This document shows, piece by piece, positions 13,801-23,707 of a DNA stretch of 64,000 nt. The position numbers were made by a program, and so were the translations under genes. Source of the stretch: Mayamaea pseudoterrestris (taxonomy: Eukaryota > Bacillariophyta > Bacillariophyceae > Sellaphorales > Sellaphoraceae); the NCBI GenBank assembly GCA_027923505.1, contig BROI01000005.1, positions 558,001-622,000 on the forward strand, in the 5' to 3' direction. Below the pieces are notes generated by a model. That model had not been told where the DNA came from and did no database searches. It saw only the letters and a program-made list of their open reading frames with translations. Position 1 is the first letter of the stretch. Each line of letters begins with the position of its first letter.

Positions 13801-14165
13801 ACGGCCTACGCACAAGCGGAGCACGATTCCACGAGCGGCTCGCGGACGCGCTACGAGCGGAAGGCTTCAAAGCCTCGTACGCCGATCCAGACGTTTGGAT
13901 TCGCGATGCTGGCCATTGTTACGAATACATCTGCACTTACGTCGACGACCTTATGGCAATCATGATTGACCCGGGCGCATTCTACGACATTCTTCGCAAC
14001 AAGTACAAGTTCAAGCTCAAGGGCGTCGGATGCCCAGAGTACCATCTAGGCGGCGACTTCGGACGCGACCCTGACGGAACACTATTCTGGGGCACCAAGA
14101 CCTACATCACCAAGCTTCTAGCCAACTACGAGCGTACATTCAACGGACCACCACAGACAGCGTAA
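10893..14165 (+). mobile_element. Pol region of the 8438 copia element (integrase, chromo-like, RT)
   Basis: In order, it shows the pre-integrase block (VQNGLVHLKM, then LPHVVMTADTPWDP); an integrase core with ISDGAKEENS and the ENQQQNPAERVI stretch; the LGGMTPYQKVY region; a chromo-like module around 13110-13200 (KVVWEDNSTTWEPL); and reverse transcriptase with HKARMVAGGHLTDP and the catalytic YVDDLM box near 13938. The layout matches the copia remnant at 770-4260. Confidence 0.85.
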
Positions 14166-14244
14166 AGCTCTCCACTCGACTCTCACGACCACCCGAACTC
14201 GACCAGACGTCCCTGTTAGGGCGGACTCAAGATCTACCAATCGT

Positions 14245-15189
14245 TTGTCGGAGCCCTTCAGTGGGCGATCACCCTTGGCCGTTCGATATCTGCAGTGCCA
14301 CCGCCCCTGCCTGTCACGCGGACAGCCTCGCATTGGACACCTCGACCGAGTCAAGCGTGTATGCGGCTACCTTCGCAAGTTTCCCGAGGCAGCCATCCGC
14401 TTTCGCACCCAGTGGCCGCAGAACGAAATCATCTTCGGCGACTCACCAACCTATGACTGGCAACAAACCGTCTACGACAACCCCAAGGAAGAGGTCCTTT
14501 CACTCTGGCCAAAACCAAAGGGCAAGACAGTTCGCCTTACTACCCTCAAAGATGCCAACCTGATGCATTGCAAAGTCACCGGCAAAGCATGCACTGGAAT
14601 CCTTCACTTCATTCAGCAGACTCCGTTCAAGTGGTTTGCCAAACTTCAAGATACCGTCGAACACGCGACCTTTGGCTCTGAACTCATGAGCGGGCGCGTT
14701 GCAACCGACCATATCCTAGGCATACGCGCGTCACTCATGGCAATGGGTGTTCCCATCGAGTCCTCTTCATGGCTACTCGGTGATAACCAATCAGTCATCA
14801 CGCAGTGTACAGTGCCTACATCCACACTCACCAAGCGCCACAATGCCCTCGCATATCACCGTATCCGATGGTGTGTAGCAGCCGGAATTATCAAGTTCGT
14901 CAAGATTGCCGGCAAGGAAAACGCTTCCGACGCGCTTACCAAGTACCTACCCTACATCGACGCATGGCCCCTACTCAAACCATTACTGTTCTGGCGTGGC
15001 GAAACCTTGGATCCTGGAGAACTCGAATTCTACCTTATGGACCCGTCACTGCCTCAAGGGGAGCCGACTCCAGGGGAGCTCATTGAGCTTACACCTGTCC
15101 TGGCACACCTACAAGGGGAGTGTCACAATGACGATCTAGTCCAGTCGCTTGACGCGAACCTAGACGTCGCCGGGGGCGAACGAGCATAG
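14245..15189 (+). mobile_element. RNase H region of the 8438 copia element
   Basis: This is the Ty1/copia RNase H domain, with FGSELMSGRVATDHI, GDNQSV, LTKRHNALAYHRI and DALTKYLP. It resembles the fragment at 24-503. A purine-rich ACAAGGGGAG tract lies directly before the 3' LTR at 15121 and serves as the polypurine tract. Confidence 0.85.
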
Positions 15190-15521
15190 TACTCGAACCT
15201 CCGTTGCGGTACCAGAAAAGACATCTACTCACAACTACGTCATTGAAATATTGCATGTGTGCCAGCCGCAGGCACGATTAAACAAGATTAGTATTCACTA
15301 TCGTGAATGGTCTTGAAAGAGCCATCTGATCAATCGCTCTTTCTCGACCGATCGTAAATCAACTCACTTTCTAGAGAACTGCTTAATCAACTAGCGTTTT
15401 GTAGGATAAGACCCCTGTAGGATAAACCAAGGTAAAGGACTGATCACCCCGCTCACTTGGAAACCGACTACAGAGGGTGAGGAATCGTTGCAGCCGTACG
15501 AACTGGAACTGCATCGTGTCA
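15121..15521 (+). repeat. 3' LTR of the 8438-15521 copia element
   Basis: Direct repeat of 8438-8838, 401 bp, TG...CA ends, followed by the GACGT target duplication at 15522-15526. Confidence 0.95.
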
Positions 15522-15526
15522 GACGT

Positions 15527-16353
15527 TGACGGGTATGACAGCAGCAGCAGCAGCAGCAGCAGCAACTCTTCCAGCTTCTCCTACAAGGAGTCAAATGGAA
15601 ATGATCAAGGAACCGGTTACCAACATTGTCGTCGGAAGCGTCAAACTTCGCTCATGCATGAAGACCCACCTCAAGTATTCTGGGCAGTCAGTCACCAACT
15701 CCATGGCAAATGGAGGCTGCAATGGTGCTTCCAGTGGTTTGCAGGCTAGCACTCCCATTGATGACATGCAAGCGAAAAGCCACATCCACCAGGTCAACAC
15801 CAAAGAAAGTGCCAAGGAGTCCGAGGAACTTGATTCCTACCAATTTGATTCCTCTCAAGCGCCCATTGACAATGGCATTCCTTATCCAGCTCTGGGTCCT
15901 TTGGTTGAACCGTCGCAAGCTACCAATATCAAGCCCAAGACGGTAACATTCGGAGGGCAAGATGTGCGATGATTTGTACAAGTTGCTGGTGAATTTATTG
16001 CTTTCAAACACTTGGAAAAGTACCAGGAAAAGTACCGGTATTTTGTTGAGAAGGGCATGCATAAGAATGCCTTGTCACAAAACCTTGTAGCTTACAGCGG
16101 AGGCGTCCGGTACGTACAATACATCAACGAAAACAGCCATTTGTATGTTATGGCATGCCAAAAGGACAAGAAACCTTTTGCAGAGAAGATTTACAACAAT
16201 TTGGTGAACTTTGGTTTTGTGTTCATCAAGCAAATCGATTCTGATTATGAATTCCTTGTTAACACTGATGGTATTATTGTGGTTATGGCGCATCTACGCC
16301 AGTACGAGCATGTGCAGATTGCGGAGGACAATAGTAACAGTAAGCAAGATTAA
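15527..16353 (+). pseudogene. Right part of the decayed hypothetical gene
   Basis: Coding resumes right after the copia element's target duplication. It begins with a CAG/AGC microsatellite (15539-15562) encoding Ala or Ser runs depending on frame. A coherent frame continues to an in-frame TGA at 15970 and on to 16353. The last 115 codons (VAGEFIAFKHLEKYQEKYRYF, VYYINEN-like and DGIIVVMAHL segments) look like a folded alpha/beta domain that I do not recognise. One in-frame stop or a missed short intron separates the halves. It probably belonged with 7461-8434 before the insertion. Confidence 0.4.
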
Positions 16354-16881
16354 ACTATGAGTGGAAGTTGGAGGTTGGGTGGGTACATGATTGTTTTGAT
16401 TTGCAGTGGGTCTACCAAACCATTCTTTGCCGCAAACAGAGTAAAGTATTACACGAGAATAGTGAGCACCTGGAATCACATAGCAATAGTTTATTTGTGT
16501 CTTTATATGAAGTACAGTAGCTGCTTGAATTGGTGAAGAGCTGCAACTCATCGAGGACGAGAAGCTGCTGCCGTAGTACATAATCTGACCATGTCAACGT
16601 TGGTAATGGCAAGACAGGAGAACAATGTGGTGCGCCTACCACAGAACGAGCATAATATTATTATGTAATACATATTCCATCATGTACACTTCCAAGCTCA
16701 CTTGCTATAATCATGCAGAATGGGAAATTGCATCCACTCAAGCTTGTGGTTACGATGCAAGCAGCAATACGTACTATGATATTCATCTACTGTTTGATCT
16801 ACTCGTTAAGGAATGTAAGGGAATAAGAACAATCAATGCCATCGACTACAGATAGACCAAACCAACCTGCTGCACTGCACA
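16354..16881. other. Intergenic, nothing recognised
   Basis: AT-rich DNA between the decayed gene ending at 16353 and the converging minus-strand gene ending at 16882. No domain, repeat or RNA structure was recognised. Confidence 0.5.
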
Positions 16882-17708
16882 TCATGGTTGTGCGCTAATG
16901 AGCTGATTGCGGTGAGGTTTGCAGCAGCCTATGATCGTCCAATCATCATCATTCCGGGCTGGCAGGGTATAGCACTTGGCACACAGATCCTTGTCTCCCC
17001 TTGCTGCAATTGGCCAATTCTGTTTGATGCATTTGGGCACCTGCAAATTACGAACAAAGGCGAAGGTGGTAGTGCTATTGTGGGGTTGGCACGGTATAAA
17101 CTGCCATGTCTTAGAAGAAATTTTGCATTTGCGGCAAGTCCTCTCGCAATCATTCTTGTCTTTTACAACTGGAGACTCAAGTTCAATCAACATCAGATTC
17201 TGCTCCTGCTCTCCCTGAGGGTGCGGCTGGGCTTGCTGCATGCCTGGCGCGCTTAATTTATGGGCACCATGCTGATTGCCTGATCTAGCTGCTGGCCTGG
17301 CCACTTGAAAAGTCTGCCCAGAGCAATGAGCAGTCCTGTCCATCGCTCCAGTTGCATTGGGAGCAGGCGCGGGTCCATTCAAGCCATTGACGTTTCTCCA
17401 GGCGCGCCATTGGTTGATGTACTTGAGACGTTTTGCTGTTTCTTTGCCAGGCAAACCATCGTCATTGACAGAATTGTCGTTTTCTGAGCATTCATCCCAG
17501 TTGATGGTAGAATCACTAATGTGGCCACTCGAATCATCCCAGTTGTTGGTGGAATCACCATCCTTGTCCTCCGAAGTGTTGTCATCATCGTCACTATCGT
17601 TATTGAAAACGGCGGCAGGTTTGTGAACCAACAACTGACCATCCGGCATGAACAACTGAGCATTTTTCCCAGCGAGAAAGGCAACATCAGTAGCAATTCC
17701 AGCTTCTG

Positions 17709-17892
17709 TGTCACGATGTAATGGTACAGCGTGGTGTTTGTACTCTAAGAGCCATACTAGTGACTGAAACAGTACTTATATACATGCAGTGGCAGTGTAT
17801 GGGCAACGTGAATGGTTCGCCGGTGCTCTGGTTCGATTCCGGGGTGCGTTAGCTTTTGCCTTTCTGCATGCGAGTACTGCTACGTCGTGTTA
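17709..17892 (+). repeat. 5' LTR of the TRIM at 17709
   Basis: 184-bp direct repeat of 18108-18290. It carries the tRNA-like unit at 17805-17851. Confidence 0.92.
17805..17851 (+). ncRNA. tRNA-like top half (acceptor plus T arm) in the TRIM LTR
   Basis: AACGTG (17805-17810) pairs with the segment GCGTT before 17851. A T arm of five pairs (TCTGG/CCGGG) closes a canonical seven-base TTCGATT loop. The B box GGTTCGATTCC (17830-17840) fits the Pol III consensus exactly, and TTTT follows at 17854-17857. D and anticodon arms are missing or collapsed, so it is not a working tRNA gene. If it ended at A17851 plus an added CCA, its 3' end would match the primer-binding site at 17893. A second copy is at 18204-18250. 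Confidence 0.55.
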
Positions 17893-17906
17893 TGGTAACG
17901 TCACCC
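17893..17906 (+). promoter_or_regulatory. Primer-binding site of the TRIM at 17709
   Basis: TGGTAACGTCACCC directly follows the 5' LTR. Its first eight bases are the complement of CGTTACCA, the predicted 3' end of the element's own LTR tRNA-like unit with CCA added. The next bases (CACC) also match if one T is bulged. Confidence 0.65.
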
Positions 17907-17940
17907 GTCCAATGTCGGACCTGGTGTGATTGTGGTTCGA

Positions 17941-17965
17941 GTCTCGAAAAAGCAAAAATCGAGAC
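17941..17965 (+). repeat. Hairpin in the TRIM interior
   Basis: Perfect 7-bp arms GTCTCGA and TCGAGAC flank an 11-base A-rich loop that contains the AAAAGCAAAAA block also found in the other TRIM. A near B box (GGTTCGAGTCT, 17934-17944) overlaps its start. It could be an RNA packaging or dimerisation structure; this is inference. Confidence 0.4.
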
Positions 17966-18107
17966 CGCGTTGACTGGCAGCTGAGGTGTGTCCCTGCAAT
18001 GTCGCAGGGAACGTGTCATCGTTTGGGAGTAATGACTCCGGCGATAAGTGTCACACCGAAGCACGTAAACCCAGGGCGCGAGAGCATGACTCATAGAGTA
18101 AGGGGGA

Positions 18108-18290
18108 TGTCACGATGTAATGGTACAGCGTGGTGTTTGTACTCTAAGAGCCATACTAGTGACTGAAACAGTACTTATATACATGCAGTGGCAGTGTATG
18201 GGCAACGTGAATGGTTCGCCGGTGCTCTGGTTCGATTCCGGGGTGCGTTAGCTTTTGCCCTTTGCATGCGAGTACTGCTACGTCGTGTTA
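18108..18290 (+). repeat. 3' LTR of the TRIM at 17709
   Basis: 183-bp repeat of 17709-17892. It carries the second tRNA-like unit at 18204-18250 with the B box at 18229-18239. Confidence 0.92.
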
Positions 18291-19324
18291 TTCTGCGAGC
18301 TGCCCTACAACATTGTTCAATAGTCGACGCTGGTTGTCCAAATTCTTGTCGCCTGGACTAGGAGCCTCGATGACTCCCCTATCCCCCAGTAGGTCACGCT
18401 GGCTAGCCAGCTGGAAAAGTGGGAGCATGTCAAAACCTGCTTTGTAGAATGTCAGCATAGCTTGAAGAATGCCTTCGATCTCAGCAAAATACTTCTTGCG
18501 CTCATCATCTTCCTCAGCAGCAATGGCTATCCATCACCACAACTCTCGCTTATACGGCGGCGTCATTCCAAGAAGCAGCCATTGGTACACAAAGAATAGC
18601 TGTCATCTTCTTCGACAGCTGTAGTGCGACGAGACTCGCAATCGCGGCACGACTGTTTCCATTGGTCATCATGTCCCAAAACATTCAAGACGTCTTCATC
18701 AATGTCCAAATACTCCTCGTAAGAGCTGTTGGAGTTGTCACCACCTTTTACTGGTACATGGACCGTACTTGTGGGGAATCTGTTCTCGAATGTGTTGGTG
18801 GTAGCTCCAGCCGCCAAAGTGGTTCCAGCAGCAGCTTCAATATTTTGAGCTCCAGCAGCAACATTGTCTGCAGCTGCTTTCTCAGCGTGAAGATGCCGCA
18901 ATTTTTTGATCCCATGTTCCTCCGCGTGGGGTGGAACTTCCGTCTGACCGCCAGCGTAATCCTCCTCCTCCTCTTCTTCGTCTTTGTCTTCTTCTTCTTC
19001 GTCTTCTTCTTCTTCGTTGTCATCATCTTCTTCTTCCTCCACAGTGGCAGGAAGGAAAGCAGTAGGAGCATTGCTGTTAGCGCGAGCTGCAGCTGGCACC
19101 GTTGTGCTGGCGCGAGCTTCTGCAGATGCTGTCGCGTCGGCGCGAGCTGCAGCTGGCACTAGAGAACTGTCGGGAGGCATAGGAGACTCATCAGGGATGG
19201 CATCCATGGTAGTAGTATTATTAATCAAGTCTTTGTTACGGTGTCGGGTCGTCATGGTGAAGTAGTAACAGTAACTAGGCGCATGTGGTGTGCGGTGACT
19301 CATGGCGAAGTGTGGAAGCGACAA

Positions 19325-19809
19325 GTTGGGTGGACGCCGCCCGGGTACCGGTACAAGTACCGAGCGTCAGTCATTGCAATTTGACGATCGAATATTATCA
19401 ATATAGGATACCTTTTGAGAATCACCCAACGTCAAGAATTCAATCGTGAAGGATGGCTTTCGTGACTCAATGGTTTTCGATCACAGTGCGCCTTTTGAGT
19501 CGACCAGCATGTTGTATTATTTTCGTCCGTGACGAGGAAAATTCAACACGTCGCTTTAGCCGTTGCCTTTACCATTTAGAGTGACCATCTACGTGGTTCC
19601 CCTGCATTAATTTTGGGTGTCACAACCCTTAAATAGTGTATGGTAGCATTCACAATGATGCAATGACAAGATGAAGAGCGACATGAGGAGAAATACAAGC
19701 CAGCGCAGTGCATGTTGCCACAAATATTGCCCACTATTAAGCTTATACGTTAATGATCACAATTCCTTTCACTTGCGAGCATGCGCCACCCACTACGGCT
19801 CCTTTCCTC
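19325..19809. other. Intergenic, nothing recognised
   Basis: This stretch lies between the start region of the gene ending at 19255 and the 3' end of the gene at 19810. It presumably holds the promoter of the former. No clear motif was seen. Confidence 0.5.
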
Positions 19810-21349
19810 TCAACCAACAACGCTGCTGCAGGAAGCATCCTTCATGATTTCAAAGCACCCGTTACACAATGCATGCAAGCATGCACTCACAGTGTCAGCA
19901 GCATCTTTGCAGACATGAACTGGTGCTCCTTGCTTCATCGTCATAAAAAGCAATGAAGTACATTTTGCGCATGACCTTGCTGCTCCGGGTGTTTTAGCAA
20001 GCCAACCAGGATTAAAGTGTGTAATATCAGTCTCCAATTTATAACAATCAGGGTCTTTATGACCACAGTCATTCTGTTCAGGGCTAGTAGGCCCTTCAAT
20101 GAACATGTCTTGGGACTTGTGCTTGGGAGCAGATGTGGGTGCTGTGGCAGCTTGGTGTTCTAGTTGGACTGGTGTGACCGCACCAGCAGCTACTTGATTT
20201 GGTGATGGTGTTGTCAAAGCTTCCAAATGGTTGTGGCCTCAAAAGTTTAGCAAGATGAAGCACATGTTAGTACTTGGAAATCTCGTAAATGCATTGTCAA
20301 TGCACACATAACGTTACATACCTGTCTGGTCCCTCTCCAATCTTGACGTAGTATTCACTGCTGGATCTAGCAGGTGGGGGGAATGGTGAGAGCTGCAGAG
20401 CCATAATTTTTTTGGAAGGTAATGGTGCCAAAAACTTACGCATGGCTTGCAGCGCTGACTCACTAATAAAGCCATGCTCCACAAAACCTTGGAAAAATCC
20501 ATAGGAGATTTCGCCTCTCTGCAGCCCCTCAAGAACATATTCCTCCAAACGAGCAGACACCGCAGCAGTAATTCCTGGCCTTACAGCGCTTGGTTCTACT
20601 GGTCCATTAGCGACTTTCCTTTTCTTTGACTCAAGCTTTGCTGCTGCCTTTTCTTCTGTCAAAGTTACAAGGACACCTTTAACTGAGCGACTGCCATCAT
20701 TAAAAGATATTTTTGTGTAGCTTTGACCCACGACAGTGCGCGTATTGCTGCCAATAAAACATGCGTGATGTTTTGAAGAAATCACCTGCAATTCCTTCAC
20801 CAACTCAGCTCGCTTAGCGCTAACTTTCATTTTAATACTTTCTCCGGGATGATTGCGAAACTTGGCTGCCAGTCGCTCATTGAGTTTCCCTTCGGTTGGC
20901 GACATGTACTCAGCATGGAAATGGTCCAGAATCTTCCGCTCAACCTTCAAGTCCCATGTCTTCGCATTCTCCCCTTCAAAAGGTGAATGCTGAATGAACA
21001 GCATGGCTTTTTGTGTTTCCTCGCAGTACATTGGAGACTTGTTGGCATAAATAGTTTTGATGTCAATCCAATCGACTGGAAAGTGGCCGTTGCGCAGCAT
21101 TGATGGGTGCCTCCTAGCCTCTGTCACCACGACTCGCACAAACTCATTGCGAGTAATTTCGTAAATTGTCTTGACCATGTCTTCTAGCTCCTTTTTATAT
21201 GCTTGAATAATTTCATCAGTAGGATGAATGTTGTTGCGCGGTGGAGCACCTTGTTGGAACTCAAAGACCAGCCTGGCATGTTCTAAGGTCACCTTGCCTT
21301 TTGGAAAGAAGGGTCCAGGTATCTTCCAAATTGGTTGTTCTGACATCAT
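19810..21349 (-). CDS. Hypothetical protein with a C-terminal Cys-rich region
   Basis: ATG at 21349 opens a 340-codon frame (MMSEQPIWKIPGPFFPKGKV) that ends at a good donor (GTATGT, 20321). An acceptor at about 20238 would give an intron of about 84 bp. The longest downstream frame (to 19810) is Thr/Pro-rich and then Cys-rich (SCAKCTSLLF, then CKDAAD and CNGCFE), suggesting zinc binding. That frame does not join the first exon cleanly with this acceptor, so the 3' structure is uncertain or the gene has decayed. The first exon is lysine-rich and soluble. I do not recognise it. It lies in the same accessory block and orientation as the TRIM-split gene, with which it shares the CAKC region. Confidence 0.5.
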
Positions 21350-21715
21350 AGGCTTCCCTCTTAGATTGTAGTAAATGGGTTTTTTATGTGGTTTTTACTG
21401 GAAGAGACTGCGCGTACATGCGATGGATGGCACGAGCAATGCGACGATCGATCGATTCGATCGATCGATTGACGCCTCGTAAAGTAACGCGTGTGGTGTT
21501 GTCGCAACATCCGAGTCAGCACGCTAGTGAAAAGGTGACCGGCGCGCAATGAACCATCATCTGTTGTCGCAGTGGCTGCATGCCATCAATGTCGTCAAAC
21601 ATGTCGTGATCTACGGTATCCTACCACCATGATGCATGATACCGTACTCGCAGCTTGTAAACGTCCCGTGTACCTAGCGGTATGCAGAAGATTGAGGCTG
21701 CTACGGAAAATTAAA
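21350..21715. other. Intergenic with a CGAT-repeat palindrome
   Basis: The region lies between the start of the gene at 21349 and the end of Tim44. It contains a perfect inverted repeat at 21445-21467: 11-bp arms made of CGAT repeats around one T. This is simple-sequence DNA that could form a cruciform. Nothing else was recognised. Confidence 0.6.
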
Positions 21716-22965
21716 CTATAAATATGCAATCGCTCCATTGAACCGAAAATCCACGATCTTCCAATTAAGCTCCCCACGCTCGGCATTGTACTCGCGCTGA
21801 AAGGCAGCCACATATGAATTGGCACGAACGTCGTCCTCGGCGCCTTCGATTATTTCTCCATCTTTTTTGCGTCGGGTACAGTTAATTTGCTGGCACATGA
21901 AATGCAGAATGATAATTGGCGACCCCTTTTCGACTTCATCGGGCTGTGTAAATGGGTGGGTGGGTGAGTGTTAGCAAAATCATCGTCTTGATAAACACAG
22001 ACATCCAATTCTAAGCCGATTACCTCGCAAGCCAAAATTTCAGAGTTCATAATACCCAGTACATGCGTATCAACTTCCACTCCCTCCTTTTCCCGCGCCT
22101 TGATTTCTGCAGCTATACGCTTAAAGACCCCCTCACCGAGCCAAGGTTTGAGCTGATTGATGCGACCTTCGAGCAACCACTTCATCACGTTTGGTAGCGT
22201 ATGCTCCACGACATCTTCTCGCCAGTCTTCCAACGTAAATTCAGGATCAAGCTTTCGCAGTTCCTTGACTGCCAAACTCTCTGGAGTTTCCGCCGTTAGT
22301 GTATCATAGACACTGCTCACGCGATACACCCATGGATTTTGACTCGTTTCCCACGCCTCCTTGGCGTCTTCCTTAATATCATCGAGTCGCTCCTTGGCTT
22401 TCCGAGCACCGGATGTTTCATAGACTCTTTCCGTTCGTTGTAAAACTTGCGCAATGATTGGCGCGTCCGTCAAACGCTTTTGCATGCGCTCCCAAGCAGT
22501 CAAGTGTTCCGACGGGTCAATCACCATCAGTTCGCCAACTGGACCAGTGTACGGAGCATCACCTTCCGCGGTAGCGACTGGATGAATCTTCTTGTTAATG
22601 TCCTTTCGTTTGCCACTGTTCAATAGGTCTGTCCAAGCGAGACTGACTTCGGCCTTGAAAGCGTCGAAATATTGAGCAAGTTGGGGAAGTAAATTGTCAA
22701 ACTGAATGCTGGAATTGCTAGATGATGCACCAGAACTCGCGGCTGACTCCTCTTCCTTTTTGTCTTGCTGTATGCGGTTCACAGTATCCTTGAGTGACTT
22801 TTTCGTGGCAGGTTCGTCGGAGCTGGTGTTGCTACCGGTAGTCGAATGCCATCGAAAGGATGAAGCTGCAGCTAAATGAGACTCTTGATAAGCTCGCCGC
22901 CATGTACCACTCCTTTGCACAGTTCGCACATGACTAATTCCTTGCAAAGTTATTGCTCGCATCAT
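21716..22965 (-). CDS. TIM44: Mitochondrial import motor subunit Tim44
   Basis: The product (389 residues) tethers mtHsp70 to the TIM23 channel on the matrix face of the inner membrane. The N terminus from MMRAITLQG is basic and Ser/Arg-rich, as for a matrix presequence (to about residue 45). A charged helical segment follows. The C-terminal half has the Tim44-like domain (LDPEFTLEDWREDV, MKWLLEGRINQLKPWLGEG, DTHVLGIMNSEILACE). An 80-bp intron (21944-22023, GTAATC to CAG) separates the exons; the second exon restores the domain end (PIIILHFMCQQINCTR to WKIVDFRFNGAIAYL). I chose the ATG at 22965 because the longer upstream frame reads into the divergent neighbour and lacks a presequence. Confidence 0.88.
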
Positions 22966-23242
22966 ATTGTCGTACACAACGAATAAACAATGAATGAAGA
23001 GTTGCTTGCAAGCCTTGCTTCGGTCGTTCTTGGTGCGCGTTTCGATGGATGGCGCGCGTCCGTTTGTCTCGCAAAAGCACTTACGGTTCAGGATGACGGT
23101 ACGATATGCGTTCTCGATCCGAACCCTTCGCCATTGTGAGAAGGCAACGTTGCAAGCAATCTCGTTGCGAAGCCCGGCCATGTATCACTTGTATCATATC
23201 ATAAAAGCAAAAACGACCATCGCTTCGATAAAATCAAGCACC

Positions 23243-23707
23243 ATGCTTTCTCATATGAGCATTGCCGTCAAACACAGCCAGCGAACGCTACTGCCGTACA
23301 CTAGGACGCTGCCCAAGGCTGCTTTCTATTCGCCGACGCCCAAAGAGTTCGTCCCCGAGGAGGGCTACTACCATGGCCACTTGATTACGGAAAACCTTGA
23401 GTACTTGAACGACGTGATTGACAAGAGCGTTGAGCTTCAAGAAACTGTGCGTACAGTGAAGGACTCGCATGCGGCTGCAGTGGAATCAAACAAGACGCTC
23501 AAAGCGGAAGATGTGAGGCGCCTCTTGGCCCTGGCGCGCAAACGTAACGATGAAATTGCAACGCAGATCGGAATTCTGCAAAACATTTTGGACGACAACA
23601 GAACCTTTGCAGTAGATGCTCCCGATGGTATACCGGACTGGTATGTCATTGAAGAGTTGGAAAAGGTGCAAGAGATTCTCAAGAGTAATGACGGTACGGT
23701 CAAGTAA
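23243..23707 (+). CDS. Small probable mitochondrial protein, unknown function
   Basis: 154 residues, single exon. The N terminus (MLSHMSIAVKHSQRTLL) is basic and hydroxylated without acidic residues, like a matrix presequence. The rest is helical and charged, with a likely coiled coil around residues 50-110 (IDKSVELQETVRTVKDS, LALARKRNDEIATQ). It has no membrane segment. It is divergent from Tim44 with about 280 bp between the starts, so the two mitochondrial genes may share a promoter region. I do not recognise the family. An upstream extension of the frame to 22994 overlaps the Tim44 leader and is unlikely. Confidence 0.65.
   Translation: MLSHMSIAVKHSQRTLLPYTRTLPKAAFYSPTPKEFVPEEGYYHGHLITENLEYLNDVIDKSVELQETVRTVKDSHAAAVESNKTLKAEDVRRLLALARKRNDEIATQIGILQNILDDNRTFAVDAPDGIPDWYVIEELEKVQEILKSNDGTVK

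Larger units (their letters stand above)
8438..15521 (+). mobile_element. Ty1/copia LTR retrotransposon, 7.1 kb, broken
   Basis: The element is bounded by 401-bp LTRs that start TG and end CA and is flanked by a 5-bp target duplication (GACGT at 8433-8437 and 15522-15526). Its parts are Gag (9088-10485), a Pol region (10893-14165) with the pre-integrase, integrase, chromo-like and reverse transcriptase portions, and RNase H (14245-15189). The two LTRs differ at about four positions by eye, so it is fairly young, but it is broken with about three breaks. It is inserted in a decayed hypothetical gene. Confidence 0.95.
17709..18290 (+). mobile_element. TRIM (miniature LTR retroelement), 582 bp, tRNA-like LTRs
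   Basis: Two near-identical direct repeats (17709-17892 and 18108-18290) bound a 215-bp non-coding interior. The LTRs begin TGTCAC and end GTTA. A 5-bp target duplication TTCTG lies at 17704-17708 and 18291-18295. The interior opens with a primer-binding site (TGGTAACG) and closes with a polypurine tract (AAGGGGGA). There is no coding capacity, so it depends on another element. The LTRs differ by about a two-base slip near 17861, so it is young. It belongs to the same wider family as 28770-29445: the interiors share TGGTARCGTC, GGTTCGAG and GAAAAAGCAAAAAT blocks. Confidence 0.9.
16882..19255 (-). pseudogene. Hypothetical acidic protein gene, interrupted by a TRIM
   Basis: The minus-strand gene starts near 19255 (MTTRHRNKD). 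It encodes an Ala/Ser-rich head, a run of almost pure Glu/Asp (about 18960-19035), then a region reading AEIEGILQAMLTFYKAG. The TRIM at 17709-18290 cuts it, duplicating TTCTG. Coding continues after the TRIM with LAGKNAQLFMPDGQLLVH, a second Asp/Ser-rich stretch and a C-terminal Cys-rich region with CxxC pairs (CRKCKIS, LCAKCYT) like a zinc-binding domain. The frame also changes near 18560, so it is probably a pseudogene even without the TRIM, unless an intron was missed. The product is unknown. It shares the CAKC feature with the neighbour at 19810-21349. Confidence 0.45.

Noticed and set aside
15539-15562. CAG/AGC microsatellite as a functional repeat
   Set aside because: A short pure triplet run inside a decayed gene; nothing indicates a role.
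22994-23242. N-terminal extension of the small mitochondrial protein
   Set aside because: The extension overlaps the Tim44 leader and hides the presequence that begins at the ATG at 23243.
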